NCBI GenBank assembly: GCA_023144675.1
Contig: JAGLFE010000099.1
Coordinates: 1-14,060 of the forward strand
Reading direction: 5' to 3'
Source: Thiomargarita sp.
Lineage (GTDB): Bacteria; Pseudomonadota; Gammaproteobacteria; Beggiatoales; Beggiatoaceae
DNA: 14,060 nt
Shown: positions 1-7,712 of the stretch, one piece after another
Layout: each line of letters begins with the position of its first letter
Position numbering within the stretch: position 1 is the stretch's first letter
The notes under the pieces: generated by a model
Told to the model about the DNA's origin: nothing
The model's input: the letters and a program-made list of their open reading frames with translations, nothing else
The model's database searches: none
Position numbers and translations under genes: made by a program

Positions 1-2
1 TA

Positions 3-533
3 CGATATATTTTAATCGAACTTGATATGCCGATTCCTGAACCTTGTGATTTAGTCAATTTTATGGAAGTCTTAGATATTTATTTAGAAACACCAACTTT
101 AATTTTATTTGATGAAATTGCTATTGGTTTAACCTCTCCCGATTTAGATGAACAATTTTGGTGGGGAATGCGTTCTTTAGGTAGCAATCATGGAGGTGGG
201 CGTATTGGTTTTTTATTTACAGTCCATCAAGCACCTGAAAATATTTTATTAGATGATAACAAGCCCTCACCTTTTTTTAATATTTTTGGTCATACTCTTA
301 ATTTGGGTTCTTTGGAAGAAATAGAAGCCTTAAATTTAATTAACAGTTCTCCACAAGCATTTAGTGAAGAAGACACTCGTTGGATGTTGGAAAAAAGCGG
401 CAATTGGCCAATTTTATTACAAATATTTTGTCATACCAAATTAACTGCATTGGAAGAAAATAAGCAAGATACTAGTTGGAAAAAGGAAGCTTTACAACGT
501 ATAAAACCTTATTTATATTTACTTGATGAATAA
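3..533 (+). CDS. AAA/STAND-like P-loop ATPase, 3' part only (5' end outside window)
   Basis: The reading frame is open from the first bases of the window, so the gene starts upstream and the ATG at 27 is probably internal. Counting from that ATG, a Walker B-like strand is seen (LILFDE, residues 25-30, hydrophobic run ending in Asp-Glu). It is followed by FWWGMRSLG (44-52), a second buried strand GFLFTVHQAP (61-70) in the place of sensor 1, SPFFNIFG (81-88), and SGNWPILLQIFC (124-135), which resembles the lid/winged-helix region of prokaryotic AAA ATPases. The Walker A motif must lie upstream and is not visible. The product is inferred to be a cytoplasmic ATP-binding protein of the AAA_16/AAA_22-like type found in many Thiotrichales and cyanobacteria; the exact family and role are unknown. 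The gene for a small membrane protein starts 12 bases after the stop, so the two are probably co-transcribed. The ATPase fold is fairly safe; the function is not. Confidence 0.72.
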   Translation, partial: RYILIELDMPIPEPCDLVNFMEVLDIYLETPTLILFDEIAIGLTSPDLDEQFWWGMRSLGSNHGGGRIGFLFTVHQAPENILLDDNKPSPFFNIFGHTLNLGSLEEIEALNLINSSPQAFSEEDTRWMLEKSGNWPILLQIFCHTKLTALEENKQDTSWKKEALQRIKPYLYLLDE

Positions 534-545
534 TGGAGATGAATA

Positions 546-866
546 ATGGAAATAATAAAGAAACTTGCGGATTCGATTCAAGAAGATGCCCCTATTTACA
601 CTTTGGGTTTAATGGTTTTATTATTTATTAGCTTTCTTTTTTTTGGGATTTTTGGTTGGAATTTAAGCTATTTGACAATTGGTTATATAGTGCTATTATT
701 ATTAGTGAATATTTTATATTTTTGGGCAGAGTGCAATCATAATAATTGGTTTGTTATTTCGGTAATTATTGGTGATTTGGGATTGTTTTTAATTTGGGAA
801 TGGGTAGGTTTTTTTACTGGCTTATTTTTTCTACCTTTATTGTTAGTATCATTTTTTGAAGATTAA
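546..866 (+). CDS. Small multi-span membrane protein (106 aa), unknown function
   Basis: I do not recognise this protein. It has a short polar N-terminus of about 16 residues (MEIIKKLADSIQEDAP) and then is almost wholly hydrophobic, with likely membrane segments near residues 17-38, 41-60, 68-84 and 86-103. A single polar loop (ECNHNN, 62-67) joins the second and third. It ends in FFED. The start is supported by GGAG at 535-538, seven bases before the ATG, lying in the 12-base gap after the ATPase stop codon. The spacing implies translation from the same mRNA as the upstream ATPase, so it may anchor or partner that ATPase; this is inferred from position only. There are no catalytic motifs. 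Earlier ATGs at 533 and 539 are in other frames. Confidence reflects that it is a real gene, not a known function. Confidence 0.7.
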   Translation: MEIIKKLADSIQEDAPIYTLGLMVLLFISFLFFGIFGWNLSYLTIGYIVLLLLVNILYFWAECNHNNWFVISVIIGDLGLFLIWEWVGFFTGLFFLPLLLVSFFED

Positions 867-884
867 TTGGAAAAGCGTAATTAG

Positions 885-1220
885 ACAATTTTTTATATTT
901 ATTTTGCTATTAAAAAATTCGGTATTCCTGCACAAAGTAGTTCTAAATTTTATAAATATTTGATACTTAACAAATTTATCTGAAAAATCACTACATTATT
1001 CAGGACTACCTAAAATAGATATTTATAATATATCCATTCACTATCAAAGTTCACCAAACCCAGGGATTTTCAGAATAAATAAACACTTTTATGCTGTTAA
1101 TCCTGTTTTGAAAACTAGAATTTGAATTATGATATAAAATTATATGAATGTGGTTCGCCACGAAAATTTAAAGCTTTTAAAATGCAGGCAGAGCTCAAAT
1201 TACAAATATTGGTTATGTAG
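885..1220 (+). pseudogene. Possible relic of a frameshifted protein gene
   Basis: Three successive open stretches in alternating frames read like pieces of one protein. Positions 885-980 (frame 3) give a piece containing FGIPAQSSSKFYKYL. Positions 964-1122 (frame 1) give a 53-residue piece containing SSPNPGIFRINKHFYAVNP. Positions 1119-1217 (frame 3 again) give a piece containing LYECGSPRKFKAFKM. Their composition (Gly, Pro, Cys, Arg in ordered patterns) is less AT-driven than random translations of this DNA, and the ends overlap as one would expect from one forward and one compensating shift. No start codon with a ribosome binding site is seen, and no family is recognised. It could be chance in AT-rich DNA. 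Sequencing errors could also split a real gene. Confidence 0.3.
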
Positions 1221-1250
1221 ATTGGATTACACTAACTCAACCTACATAAC
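1212..1250. repeat. Imperfect palindrome, REP/MITE-like, downstream of valS
   Basis: GTTATGTAG (1212-1220) and CTACATAAC (1242-1250) are perfect 9-base inverted arms. Pairing continues inward with mismatches (TTG at 1222-1224 against CAA at 1238-1240). The inner part TTGGATTACACTAACTCAAC resembles a shortened copy of the common bacterial palindrome with GTAGGTTGGGTTAGCG arms. That resemblance rests on memory of such repeats. It lies 17 bases beyond the valS stop, between converging transcription units, so it could also act as a bidirectional terminator, although no long T run follows on either side. Confidence 0.5.
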
Positions 1251-1267
1251 TTGGTAGATTAGTTAGA

Positions 1268-4054
1268 TTAAATCGTACTGATTTTTTTAACTTGTGCTTC
1301 TAATTGCTGCAAGGAAGTATTCATTTCTTCAAGCCGTTGTTGTTCTTTAGCAACAATATTAGCTGGTGCTTTATTAACAAACTTGGGATTATTTAATTTA
1401 GCATTACTTTTAGCTAAATCCTTCTGTAATTTTTCCATTTCCTTAGCCAGCCGTTTCAATTCTGCTTCTTTATCAATTAAACCTGCTAATGGAATTAAAA
1501 TTCGTAAATTATCTAACAATGCAATTGCAGATTCTGGCGCATCCTCATTATTTTCCAGCCAAGTAACATCTTGCAAACGAGCTAAACGAGTAATAATTAC
1601 ATGATGGTCGTTCCATTTTTGCTTATCCTGGTCAGTAGCATTTTGCAATATAATTGGTAATGGCTTTCCAGGGGCAATATCCATTTCTGCTCGAATTCGC
1701 CGAATTCCTAGTATGAAACTTTTAATCCAATTAACATCTTTAATAGCAACAATATCAATTTTATTTGCTTGGGGTAATGGATATGATTCAAGCATAATAG
1801 TTTTAGTTTTTTTATCTAACAAAAATGCAACTTTTTGCCATAATTCTTCAGTTATAAAAGGGATAATGGGATGCAACAACCGTAATATTTGCTCTAATAC
1901 TTGCAGTAAAGTATAACGAGTTCCCATTTTCATCTCATCATTAGTTTCCTCAGCTTGCAAGATTGACTTAGACAGTTCTAAATACCAATCACAATATTCA
2001 TGCCAAACAAATTCATATAAAGTATTCGCCATTAAATCAAATCTATAAGTTTGAAGATGTTGATTTACCTGTTGTTCGACTTGTTGTAATAAGGAAATAA
2101 TCCACTTATCCGCCACCGATAATTCTATTGAATCTATATTATCATTAGTAAAATGACAAGTTTTATTTTCAACATTCATCAACACATAGCGACTGGCATT
2201 CCAAATTTTATTACAGAAATTACGATAACCCTCAATACGAGCTAAATCAAAACGAATATCCCGCCCAGTGGAAGCTAGGGCTGTGAAGGTAAAACGTAGG
2301 GCATCAGTACCAAAAGCGGGGATTCCATCCGCATATTGTTTAATAGTATCCTTTTCAATTTTAGTTGCCATTTCTGGTTGCATTAAACTAGCGGTTCTTT
2401 TCTTAATTAGGCTTTCTAAATCAATCCCATGAATTAAATCTAATGGATCAAGCACATTTCCCTTAGATTTAGACATTTTATGACCAGAAGCATCACGAAT
2501 TAATCCATGAATATAAACTTCCTTAAATGGCACATCATCCATGAATTTTAAGCCCATCATAATCATACGCGCTACCCAAAAGAAAATGATGTCAAAACCA
2601 GTTACTAATACGCTAGTTGGATAAAAAGTTTTTAAACGTTCAGTTTTTTCAGGCCAGCCCAAAGTTGAAAATGGCCATAATGCCGAAGAAAACCAGGTAT
2701 CTAATACGTCTGAATCTTGCTCTAATTTGGTTGTTTCTGGAATTTTATATTTTTCCCGTACTTGCTGTTCAGAATAGCCAACATAAATATTTTTTTCTTC
2801 ATCATACCAAGCTGGAATCCGATGTCCCCACCAAATTTGACGGCTAATACACCAATCTTGAATATTGTGCATCCATTCAAAATAAGTTTTTTCCCAGTTT
2901 TTTGGAATAAATTGAATTTTACCCTCTTCAACTGCTTTAATCGCTGGTTTAGCAAGTGGAGCAACTTTAACAAACCATTGGTCAGTTAAGAAAGGTTCGA
3001 TAATAGTATGGCTACGATCACCACGTGGAATCATTAATTTATGTGGTTTAACGTCAACTAATAAGCCTGATTTTTCTAAATCTGCTACAATTTTTTCCCG
3101 TGCTACAAAACGGTCTAGTCCCTGATAATAGGCAGGTGCATTTTCATTTAACTTGGCATCAATAGTTAATATATTAATTATGGGTAAATTATGTCGTTGT
3201 CCCATCGCATAATCGTTAAAATCATGGGCGGGGGTTATTTTAACGCAACCAGAACCAAATTCGGGATCAACATAATTATCGGCAATAATGGGAATAGTTC
3301 GATTAGTCAAGGGCAATTTAATTTCTTTACCAATCATAGCTTGATAGCGTTCATCTTTCGGATGCACCGCTACCGCTGTATCCCCTAGCATAGTTTCTGG
3401 ACGTGTAGTTGCAACAATAACTTCCCCACTGCCATCCGCATAAGGATAACGCAAATGCCACATAAAACCAGCTTCTTCCTCCGATTGCACTTCCAAATCA
3501 GAAACTGCTGTATGCAAAACTGTATCCCAATTTACTAGACGTTTACCGCGATAAATTAAGCCTTCATCATATAATCGCACAAAAACTTCTTTTACCGCAT
3601 TAGATAAACCCTCATCCATAGTAAAACGTTCGTGTTCCCAATCTAAAGAACCGCCCATCTCACGTAATTGTTTAGTAATTTGCCCCCCAGATTCCGCTTT
3701 CCATTCCCAAACTTTGTTAATAAAAGCTTCTCGCCCTAAATCATGCCGAGTTTTACCCTGTTGCATTAATTGGCGTTCGACCACCATTTGGGTCGCAATT
3801 CCAGCATGATCACTACCAGCTTGCCATAAAGTAACATCACCCAACATACGGTGATAGCGAGCTAAAATATCCATCAAGGTATCTTGAAAGGCATGCCCCA
3901 TGTGCAAAGTACCAGTTACATTAGGCGGTGGAATCATAATGCAATAAGCTGAATTGTTTCCCATTGGGGTAAAATAACCATTATTTTCCCAAAAGTCATA
4001 CCATTTTTGTTCAATTAACTGTGGATTATATGTTTTTTCCATATTTGTATTCAT
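1268..4054 (-). CDS. valS: Valyl-tRNA synthetase
   Basis: This cytoplasmic class I aminoacyl-tRNA synthetase charges tRNA-Val with valine using ATP and hydrolyses mischarged Thr-tRNA-Val. Its 928 residues compare with 951 in E. coli. The HIGH-type motif is in PPNVTGTLHMGH (43-54). The editing (CP1) domain shows TTRPETMLGDTAVAVHP (216-232) and GSGCVKITPAHDFND (267-281). WCISRQIWWGHRIP is at 401-414, DVLDTWFSSALWPFSTLGWP at 449-468, and the KMSKS loop is KMSKSKGN (526-533). The C-terminal coiled-coil arm (about 861-928, rich in Lys, Glu and Leu) that binds tRNA is present, so the gene is full length. The start chosen gives MNTNMEKTYNP. The second ATG (Met5, MEKTYNP) matches the E. coli start better; neither has a good Shine-Dalgarno. 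It lies 6 bases after the ung stop, implying co-transcription and probably translational coupling. Confidence 0.98.
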   Translation of the reverse strand: MNTNMEKTYNPQLIEQKWYDFWENNGYFTPMGNNSAYCIMIPPPNVTGTLHMGHAFQDTLMDILARYHRMLGDVTLWQAGSDHAGIATQMVVERQLMQQGKTRHDLGREAFINKVWEWKAESGGQITKQLREMGGSLDWEHERFTMDEGLSNAVKEVFVRLYDEGLIYRGKRLVNWDTVLHTAVSDLEVQSEEEAGFMWHLRYPYADGSGEVIVATTRPETMLGDTAVAVHPKDERYQAMIGKEIKLPLTNRTIPIIADNYVDPEFGSGCVKITPAHDFNDYAMGQRHNLPIINILTIDAKLNENAPAYYQGLDRFVAREKIVADLEKSGLLVDVKPHKLMIPRGDRSHTIIEPFLTDQWFVKVAPLAKPAIKAVEEGKIQFIPKNWEKTYFEWMHNIQDWCISRQIWWGHRIPAWYDEEKNIYVGYSEQQVREKYKIPETTKLEQDSDVLDTWFSSALWPFSTLGWPEKTERLKTFYPTSVLVTGFDIIFFWVARMIMMGLKFMDDVPFKEVYIHGLIRDASGHKMSKSKGNVLDPLDLIHGIDLESLIKKRTASLMQPEMATKIEKDTIKQYADGIPAFGTDALRFTFTALASTGRDIRFDLARIEGYRNFCNKIWNASRYVLMNVENKTCHFTNDNIDSIELSVADKWIISLLQQVEQQVNQHLQTYRFDLMANTLYEFVWHEYCDWYLELSKSILQAEETNDEMKMGTRYTLLQVLEQILRLLHPIIPFITEELWQKVAFLLDKKTKTIMLESYPLPQANKIDIVAIKDVNWIKSFILGIRRIRAEMDIAPGKPLPIILQNATDQDKQKWNDHHVIITRLARLQDVTWLENNEDAPESAIALLDNLRILIPLAGLIDKEAELKRLAKEMEKLQKDLAKSNAKLNNPKFVNKAPANIVAKEQQRLEEMNTSLQQLEAQVKKISTI

Positions 4055-4060
4055 TTTTAA

Positions 4061-4726
4061 TTACCAATTAATGGCTTGTTTACCCCATGTTTGTAAATAG
4101 ACGTTGGTTTTACTAAAATGCTGATTATTAAAGAATTTTTTAGCAGATAAGGGAGAGGGATGAACTGATTTTAAAATCAAATGTTTTTCACTATCAACTA
4201 TTTTAGCTTTTTTCTGCGCATAATTTCCCCAAAGTAAAAACACCACCTGTTCCTTTTGTTCCGAAATTAACTTAATTACTGCATCGGTAAACTGTTCCCA
4301 GCCTTTTTTGCGATGGGAAGCTGCTTGATTTGCTTGCACAGTTAAGATGGAATTTAGCAATAATACGCCTTGTTTTGCCCAAGGTTCTAAATTACCAGAA
4401 CTTGGTATAGATTTTCCCAAATCGTTCTGAATTTCTTTAAAAACATTCTTCAAAGATGGGGGGATTTTAACACCGTTATTAACAGAAAAACATAGACCAT
4501 TAGCTTGACCGTCGCCATGATAAGGGTCTTGCCCAATAATGACAACTTTAATATTAGCAAAAGCACATTGATTAAAAGCGTTAAAAATAAGCGGTGTTGA
4601 AGGATAAATAGTTTGTGTTTCTAATTCAGTTTCCAAAAAAGTAATTAAGTTTTGAAAATAGGATTGTTTAAGTTCATGTTGTAAGTGATTTTTCCAAGCA
4701 GAAGTTAATTGTTTTGTTATATCCAT
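4061..4726 (-). CDS. ung: Uracil-DNA glycosylase, family 1
   Basis: The enzyme removes uracil from DNA after cytosine deamination or dUTP misincorporation, the first step of base excision repair, in the cytoplasm. At 221 residues it is of normal family length (E. coli 229). The water-activating motif GQDPYHGDGQANGLCFSV (65-82) is intact with catalytic Asp67, Tyr68 blocking thymine and Phe80 stacking on uracil. LLLNSILTV (122-130) supplies the uracil-reading Asn126. The DNA-intercalation loop HPSPLSA (189-195) carries catalytic His189. It is the first gene of an ung-valS operon. The chosen ATG is preceded by no clear ribosome binding site, as for several genes here. In E. coli ung and valS are not neighbours, so this pairing is lineage-specific. 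Confidence 0.98.
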   Translation of the reverse strand: MDITKQLTSAWKNHLQHELKQSYFQNLITFLETELETQTIYPSTPLIFNAFNQCAFANIKVVIIGQDPYHGDGQANGLCFSVNNGVKIPPSLKNVFKEIQNDLGKSIPSSGNLEPWAKQGVLLLNSILTVQANQAASHRKKGWEQFTDAVIKLISEQKEQVVFLLWGNYAQKKAKIVDSEKHLILKSVHPSPLSAKKFFNNQHFSKTNVYLQTWGKQAINW

Positions 4727-4748
4727 ATATGTAGCGTTTTGTTATTAT

Positions 4749-4778
4749 AATATAATTATTATATCATATATCTTTCAA
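4749..4778 (-). promoter_or_regulatory. Candidate sigma70-type promoter for ung-valS
   Basis: On the minus strand TTGAAA (4778-4773) and TATATT (4754-4749) each match 5 of 6 consensus bases and are 18 bases apart. Transcription would start near 4742, about 16 bases before the ung ATG. The -10 lies inside an AT-only dyad (TATAATA at 4746-4752, TATTATA at 4757-4763). In DNA this AT-rich such matches also arise by chance. Confidence 0.35.
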
Positions 4779-4854
4779 TAACTTCTTTAAATAAACTTAT
4801 AAAATATAGGTTAATTATATTAAGTTAATAAATTAATCACGTACTTTTTAAAAA

Positions 4855-5451
4855 ATGCCTAATTTACCTATTTCTATTGAAGATGCTGCTTGGGTTGAAA
4901 TTATCACTCCTTTATCTACAAAAGACTTATTTGATTTTTGTGCTGACATAGAGCGGCTTTATAAAATCAATCCTTTTTTTGAATTTATTAAATGGCAACT
5001 AATTGATAATAGCCATTTTTATTTTGAAGGGCATAATTTAAGTAATCAAAATAAAATTGCTACTAAAATTAAGGTTCAAAAAATAATTAATGGTTTTAAA
5101 ATAAATTATCAGCAGGGTTTAAAAACAGCAACTTGGATTCAAATTAAAAGTGGTTCAGATGAGCGAGCTATTTTGATGATTATTGATGATTACAGCGGTT
5201 TAGCTAAAAATGAACGGCAACAGCGTTTAGATGAAGTTGATCAAAGTTTAAAAGTTTGGGGGCAGGCTATTTATGAATATATAAATTATTGGCAACGTTG
5301 GTCATGGTTTCCGCCATTTCGTTGGTATATGCGTTTATGGCAACAGATGAAACCGATGACAAGACGTATTAGTTATATGTTAATTGTGATTACCGTATTT
5401 GAATTATTATTGTTTTCAGTATTAGTTGTTATTTTAAGAATTTTGGGATAA
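4855..5451 (+). CDS. SRPBCC-like protein with C-terminal membrane anchor
   Basis: Residues about 10-145 have the alternating strand pattern and opening of START/polyketide-cyclase-like (SRPBCC) proteins: AAWVEIITPLSTKDLFDFCADIERLYKINPFFEF (12-45, helix after the first strand and a conserved-looking N-P), then strands near 55-60, 69-76, 80-85, 92-98 and 105-110, and a long C-terminal helix (118-143). This fold forms a hydrophobic ligand cavity; no ligand can be named. After it come an aromatic and basic stretch (WSWFPPFRWYMRLWQQMKP, 149-167) and one strongly hydrophobic segment (about 173-196), so it is probably tail-anchored with the domain in the cytoplasm. It stands alone, divergent from ung and 281 bases before ftsQ. 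No clear ribosome binding site precedes the ATG. The fold is a moderate inference; the function is unknown. Confidence 0.68.
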   Translation: MPNLPISIEDAAWVEIITPLSTKDLFDFCADIERLYKINPFFEFIKWQLIDNSHFYFEGHNLSNQNKIATKIKVQKIINGFKINYQQGLKTATWIQIKSGSDERAILMIIDDYSGLAKNERQQRLDEVDQSLKVWGQAIYEYINYWQRWSWFPPFRWYMRLWQQMKPMTRRISYMLIVITVFELLLFSVLVVILRILG

Positions 5452-5520
5452 TAGTTTGAACAATTTTAATAGTTAAAAATTTATAATAAAAAGCTTGAGT
5501 TAGAAAAACTGTCTAAAGTA

Positions 5521-5548
5521 TTGAAAGTTAATCGTTTGTAAATAAAAT
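5521..5548 (+). promoter_or_regulatory. Weak candidate promoter upstream of ftsQA
   Basis: TTGAAA (5521-5526) and TAAAAT (5543-5548) each match 5 of 6 consensus bases with a 16-base spacer, 185 bases before the ftsQ start. The whole 281-base gap (5452-5732) is extremely AT-rich, so alternative -35/-10 pairs exist and this is only one candidate. Nothing else is seen in this gap apart from short AT-only dyads. Confidence 0.2.
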
Positions 5549-5732
5549 AAGTGTTTGTTTATATTATATATTACTTGTAATATTTAACAAAATATTGTAA
5601 ATTAACATTTTTTAGATTATCATATATAAAATACAATTACGCAAATAAATTTAAGAGTTAAAAAATATTAAGTATATTTACCTCTTTAATATGTGTAACT
5701 TAAATTATTGAAATTAAAAGATATTATTTTAT

Positions 5733-6446
5733 ATGCTTTATCATAAATTTTGGTTTAAATGGATAATTTTTATTATATTACTATTAGCATTGATTAGTAG
5801 TAGTGTAAATTGGATTTTTGACCCACGAATATTACCAATTAAAAATGTATTTATTGATAGCCAAATTGTTCATACCCAAACTCATAATTTAAAAAAACTT
5901 ATCACTCAATCTATTCAAGGCAATTTTTTTAGTGTAGAATTAGAAAAACTTCATTCAACTTTACTTAGCTTACCTTGGGTAAAACGGGTGCAGATTTACA
6001 AAAAATTTCCAGGAACATTACATATAAAATTGGAAGAATATCAAGTTGTAGCACGTTGGAATAATGATATGTTGGTGGATGATGAAGCTAAGTTACTTAA
6101 ATTAAATATAAATAAGCATTTATATTTACCAAAATTCGTAGGGCAATTAGCAGAAATGAATAATATATTAAAACAATATAATAAATTAGCCCCGTTAATA
6201 CAAGTTACTAATTTTAAAATTAAAGAATTTGGTTATGATAATCGTAAAAATTGGTATATTTTATTAAATAATCGTATAAAATTAAAATTAGGACAAAATA
6301 AAATTCAAGAACGATTAGAACGTTTTTTGAAAGCATACAATCATTTAATGCTACCATTAAAAACCATGAAAAAAAATAAGATATTACAGATTGATTTAAA
6401 TTATACCAATGGTTTCGCCGTACGAACTACTATATTAGTTAAGTGA
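5733..6446 (+). CDS. ftsQ: Cell division protein FtsQ
   Basis: FtsQ is a bitopic inner-membrane divisome protein that recruits FtsL and FtsB, and through them FtsW and FtsI, to the septum. The order seen is a short cytoplasmic tail with one membrane helix (about 9-29), a POTRA domain (about 35-105) ending in the typical PWVKRVQIYKKFPGTLHIKL (81-100) and EEYQVVARWN (101-110), and a periplasmic beta domain ending in the family-typical IDLNYTNGFAVR (220-231), the edge that pairs with FtsB. The 237 residues are shorter than E. coli (276), mainly at both ends. An in-frame TAA 18 bases upstream leaves this ATG as the only usual start. The stop codon lies 8 bases before ftsA. None of the usual upstream partners (murC, murB, ddl) is adjacent. 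Confidence 0.93.
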   Translation: MLYHKFWFKWIIFIILLLALISSSVNWIFDPRILPIKNVFIDSQIVHTQTHNLKKLITQSIQGNFFSVELEKLHSTLLSLPWVKRVQIYKKFPGTLHIKLEEYQVVARWNNDMLVDDEAKLLKLNINKHLYLPKFVGQLAEMNNILKQYNKLAPLIQVTNFKIKEFGYDNRKNWYILLNNRIKLKLGQNKIQERLERFLKAYNHLMLPLKTMKKNKILQIDLNYTNGFAVRTTILVK

Positions 6447-6450
6447 GGAA
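6445..6450 (+). promoter_or_regulatory. Ribosome binding site deciding the ftsA start
   Basis: GAGGAA overlaps the ftsQ stop codon and lies four bases before the ATG at 6455. It favours that ATG over the in-frame GTG at 6443, which overlaps the end of ftsQ and has no ribosome binding site of its own. The overlap suggests that translation of ftsA is coupled to ftsQ. Confidence 0.75.
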
Positions 6451-6454
6451 AAAT

Positions 6455-7690
6455 ATGCCTCTTAGAGAAAAAAATTTGATTGTAGGTCTTGATATTGGGA
6501 CTTCTAAAATTGTTGCCATTGTAGGCGAAACATCAGAAGATGAAAAAGAAGTAGAAATTATTGGTATTGGACGACATCCTTCCAGAGGTTTAAAAAAAGG
6601 AGTAATTGTCAATATTGAATCAACGATTTATTCAATTCAAAGAGCAGTTGAAGAAGCTGAATTAATGTCGGGTTGTGAAATTAATTCGGTTTACACAGGT
6701 ATAGCAGGCAGTCATATTCGTAGTATTAATTCGCATGGGATTGTTGCTATTCGTGATAAAGAAGTAACTCAGGATGATATTGGTCGGGTAATTGATGCGG
6801 CGCGGGCGGTAGCTATTCCGGCGGATCAAAGAATTATTCATATTGTTCCACAAGAATTTTTAATTGATAATCAGGAAGGTATTCGTGAGCCAATTGGTAT
6901 GTCTGGAGTTAGGTTAGAAGCCAAGGTACACATGGTAAGTGGTGCAGCTAGTGCTTCACAAAATATTATTAAATGTGTAAATAGCTGTCAATTAGAAGTT
7001 GATGATATTATTTTAGAACAACTTGCTGCCAGTGAAGCAGTATTAACTGAAGATGAAAAAGGGTTAGGTGTTTGTTTAGTTGACATTGGCGGTGGTACTA
7101 CCGATATTGCTATTTTTACTGACGGTGCTATACGACATACGGCTGTGATTCCAATAGCAGGTGATCAGGTAACTAATGATATTGCAGTTGCTTTACGAAC
7201 TCCGACTCAATATGCGGAAGAAATTAAGATAAAATATGCTTGTGCGTTGACGCAGTTGGCTAATGCTGAGGAAACTATAGAAGTACCTAGTGTGGGTGCG
7301 CGTCCTCCACGTCAGTTAGCTAGACAAGTGCTTGCCGATGTAGTAGAACCACGGTATGAAGAATTATTTACCTTAGTTCAAAAAGTATTACGTCATAGTG
7401 GTTATGAAGATTTAATTGCTGCTGGCGTTGTTTTAACTGGAGGTAGTTCAACCATGGATGGAGTGGTTGAATTAGCAGAAAGAGTATTTGAGATGCCAGT
7501 ACGTTTAGGTTATCCTAAATACGTTACTGGTTTAACCGATGTTGTACGTAACCCAGCTTATGCAACTGGTGTAGGTTTATTGTTGTTTGGTTATCATAAT
7601 CACCACGAACGTTCTATAGATAGATACCAACAAAATAAATTAAGGGGTATGACTAGTCGTTTAAGAAATTGGTTTCATAGTAATTTTTAA
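6455..7690 (+). CDS. ftsA: Cell division protein FtsA
   Basis: FtsA is an actin-like ATPase that tethers FtsZ filaments to the inner membrane and signals septal wall synthesis. Numbered from the ATG at 6455 (411 residues; E. coli 420): phosphate-1 loop GLDIGTSK (11-18); the FtsA-specific 1C domain near 82-165, with the VPQEF segment at 131-135 and EGIREPIGMSGVRLEAKVHM at 141-160; phosphate-2 VDIGGGTTDIAIF (209-221); EVPSVGARPPRQL (276-288); adenosine motif VVLTGGSSTMDG (325-336); and GLTDVVRNPAYATGVGLL (359-376). The tail MTSRLRNWFHSNF (399-411) is the amphipathic membrane-targeting helix, so the protein is complete. It is translated with ftsQ. Unlike most gammaproteobacteria, ftsZ does not follow; the next gene is on the opposite strand. 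Confidence 0.97.
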   Translation: MPLREKNLIVGLDIGTSKIVAIVGETSEDEKEVEIIGIGRHPSRGLKKGVIVNIESTIYSIQRAVEEAELMSGCEINSVYTGIAGSHIRSINSHGIVAIRDKEVTQDDIGRVIDAARAVAIPADQRIIHIVPQEFLIDNQEGIREPIGMSGVRLEAKVHMVSGAASASQNIIKCVNSCQLEVDDIILEQLAASEAVLTEDEKGLGVCLVDIGGGTTDIAIFTDGAIRHTAVIPIAGDQVTNDIAVALRTPTQYAEEIKIKYACALTQLANAEETIEVPSVGARPPRQLARQVLADVVEPRYEELFTLVQKVLRHSGYEDLIAAGVVLTGGSSTMDGVVELAERVFEMPVRLGYPKYVTGLTDVVRNPAYATGVGLLLFGYHNHHERSIDRYQQNKLRGMTSRLRNWFHSNF

Positions 7691-7712
7691 AATATTTATA
7701 AATGTTAAATTA

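Larger units (their letters stand above)
867..1267. other. 401-base gene-free region between converging transcription units
   Basis: No complete gene is seen here. The left part holds the three out-of-frame protein-like pieces described at 885-1220. The right end holds the imperfect palindrome at 1212-1250. No tRNA-like cloverleaf or strong T-tailed terminator was found. Confidence 0.6.

Noticed and set aside
2617..2989. Open frames opposite and within valS, including hydrophobic ones on the plus strand.
   Set aside because: They lie inside a clearly functional valS and have no start signals or family motifs; they are antisense or out-of-frame shadows.
5462..5481. Hairpin after the SRPBCC-like gene (AATTTTAA ... 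TTAAAAATT) as a terminator.
   Set aside because: The stem is made only of A and T with a bulge, and no T run follows; stability would be low.
5577..5596. Dyad AATATTT-AACA-AAATATT upstream of ftsQ as an operator.
   Set aside because: An AT-only dyad in very AT-rich DNA; no known regulator site matches.
6443..6454. GTG at 6443 as the start of ftsA.
   Set aside because: It overlaps the ftsQ stop and has no ribosome binding site, while the ATG at 6455 has GAGGAA just upstream and gives the family-typical N-terminus.
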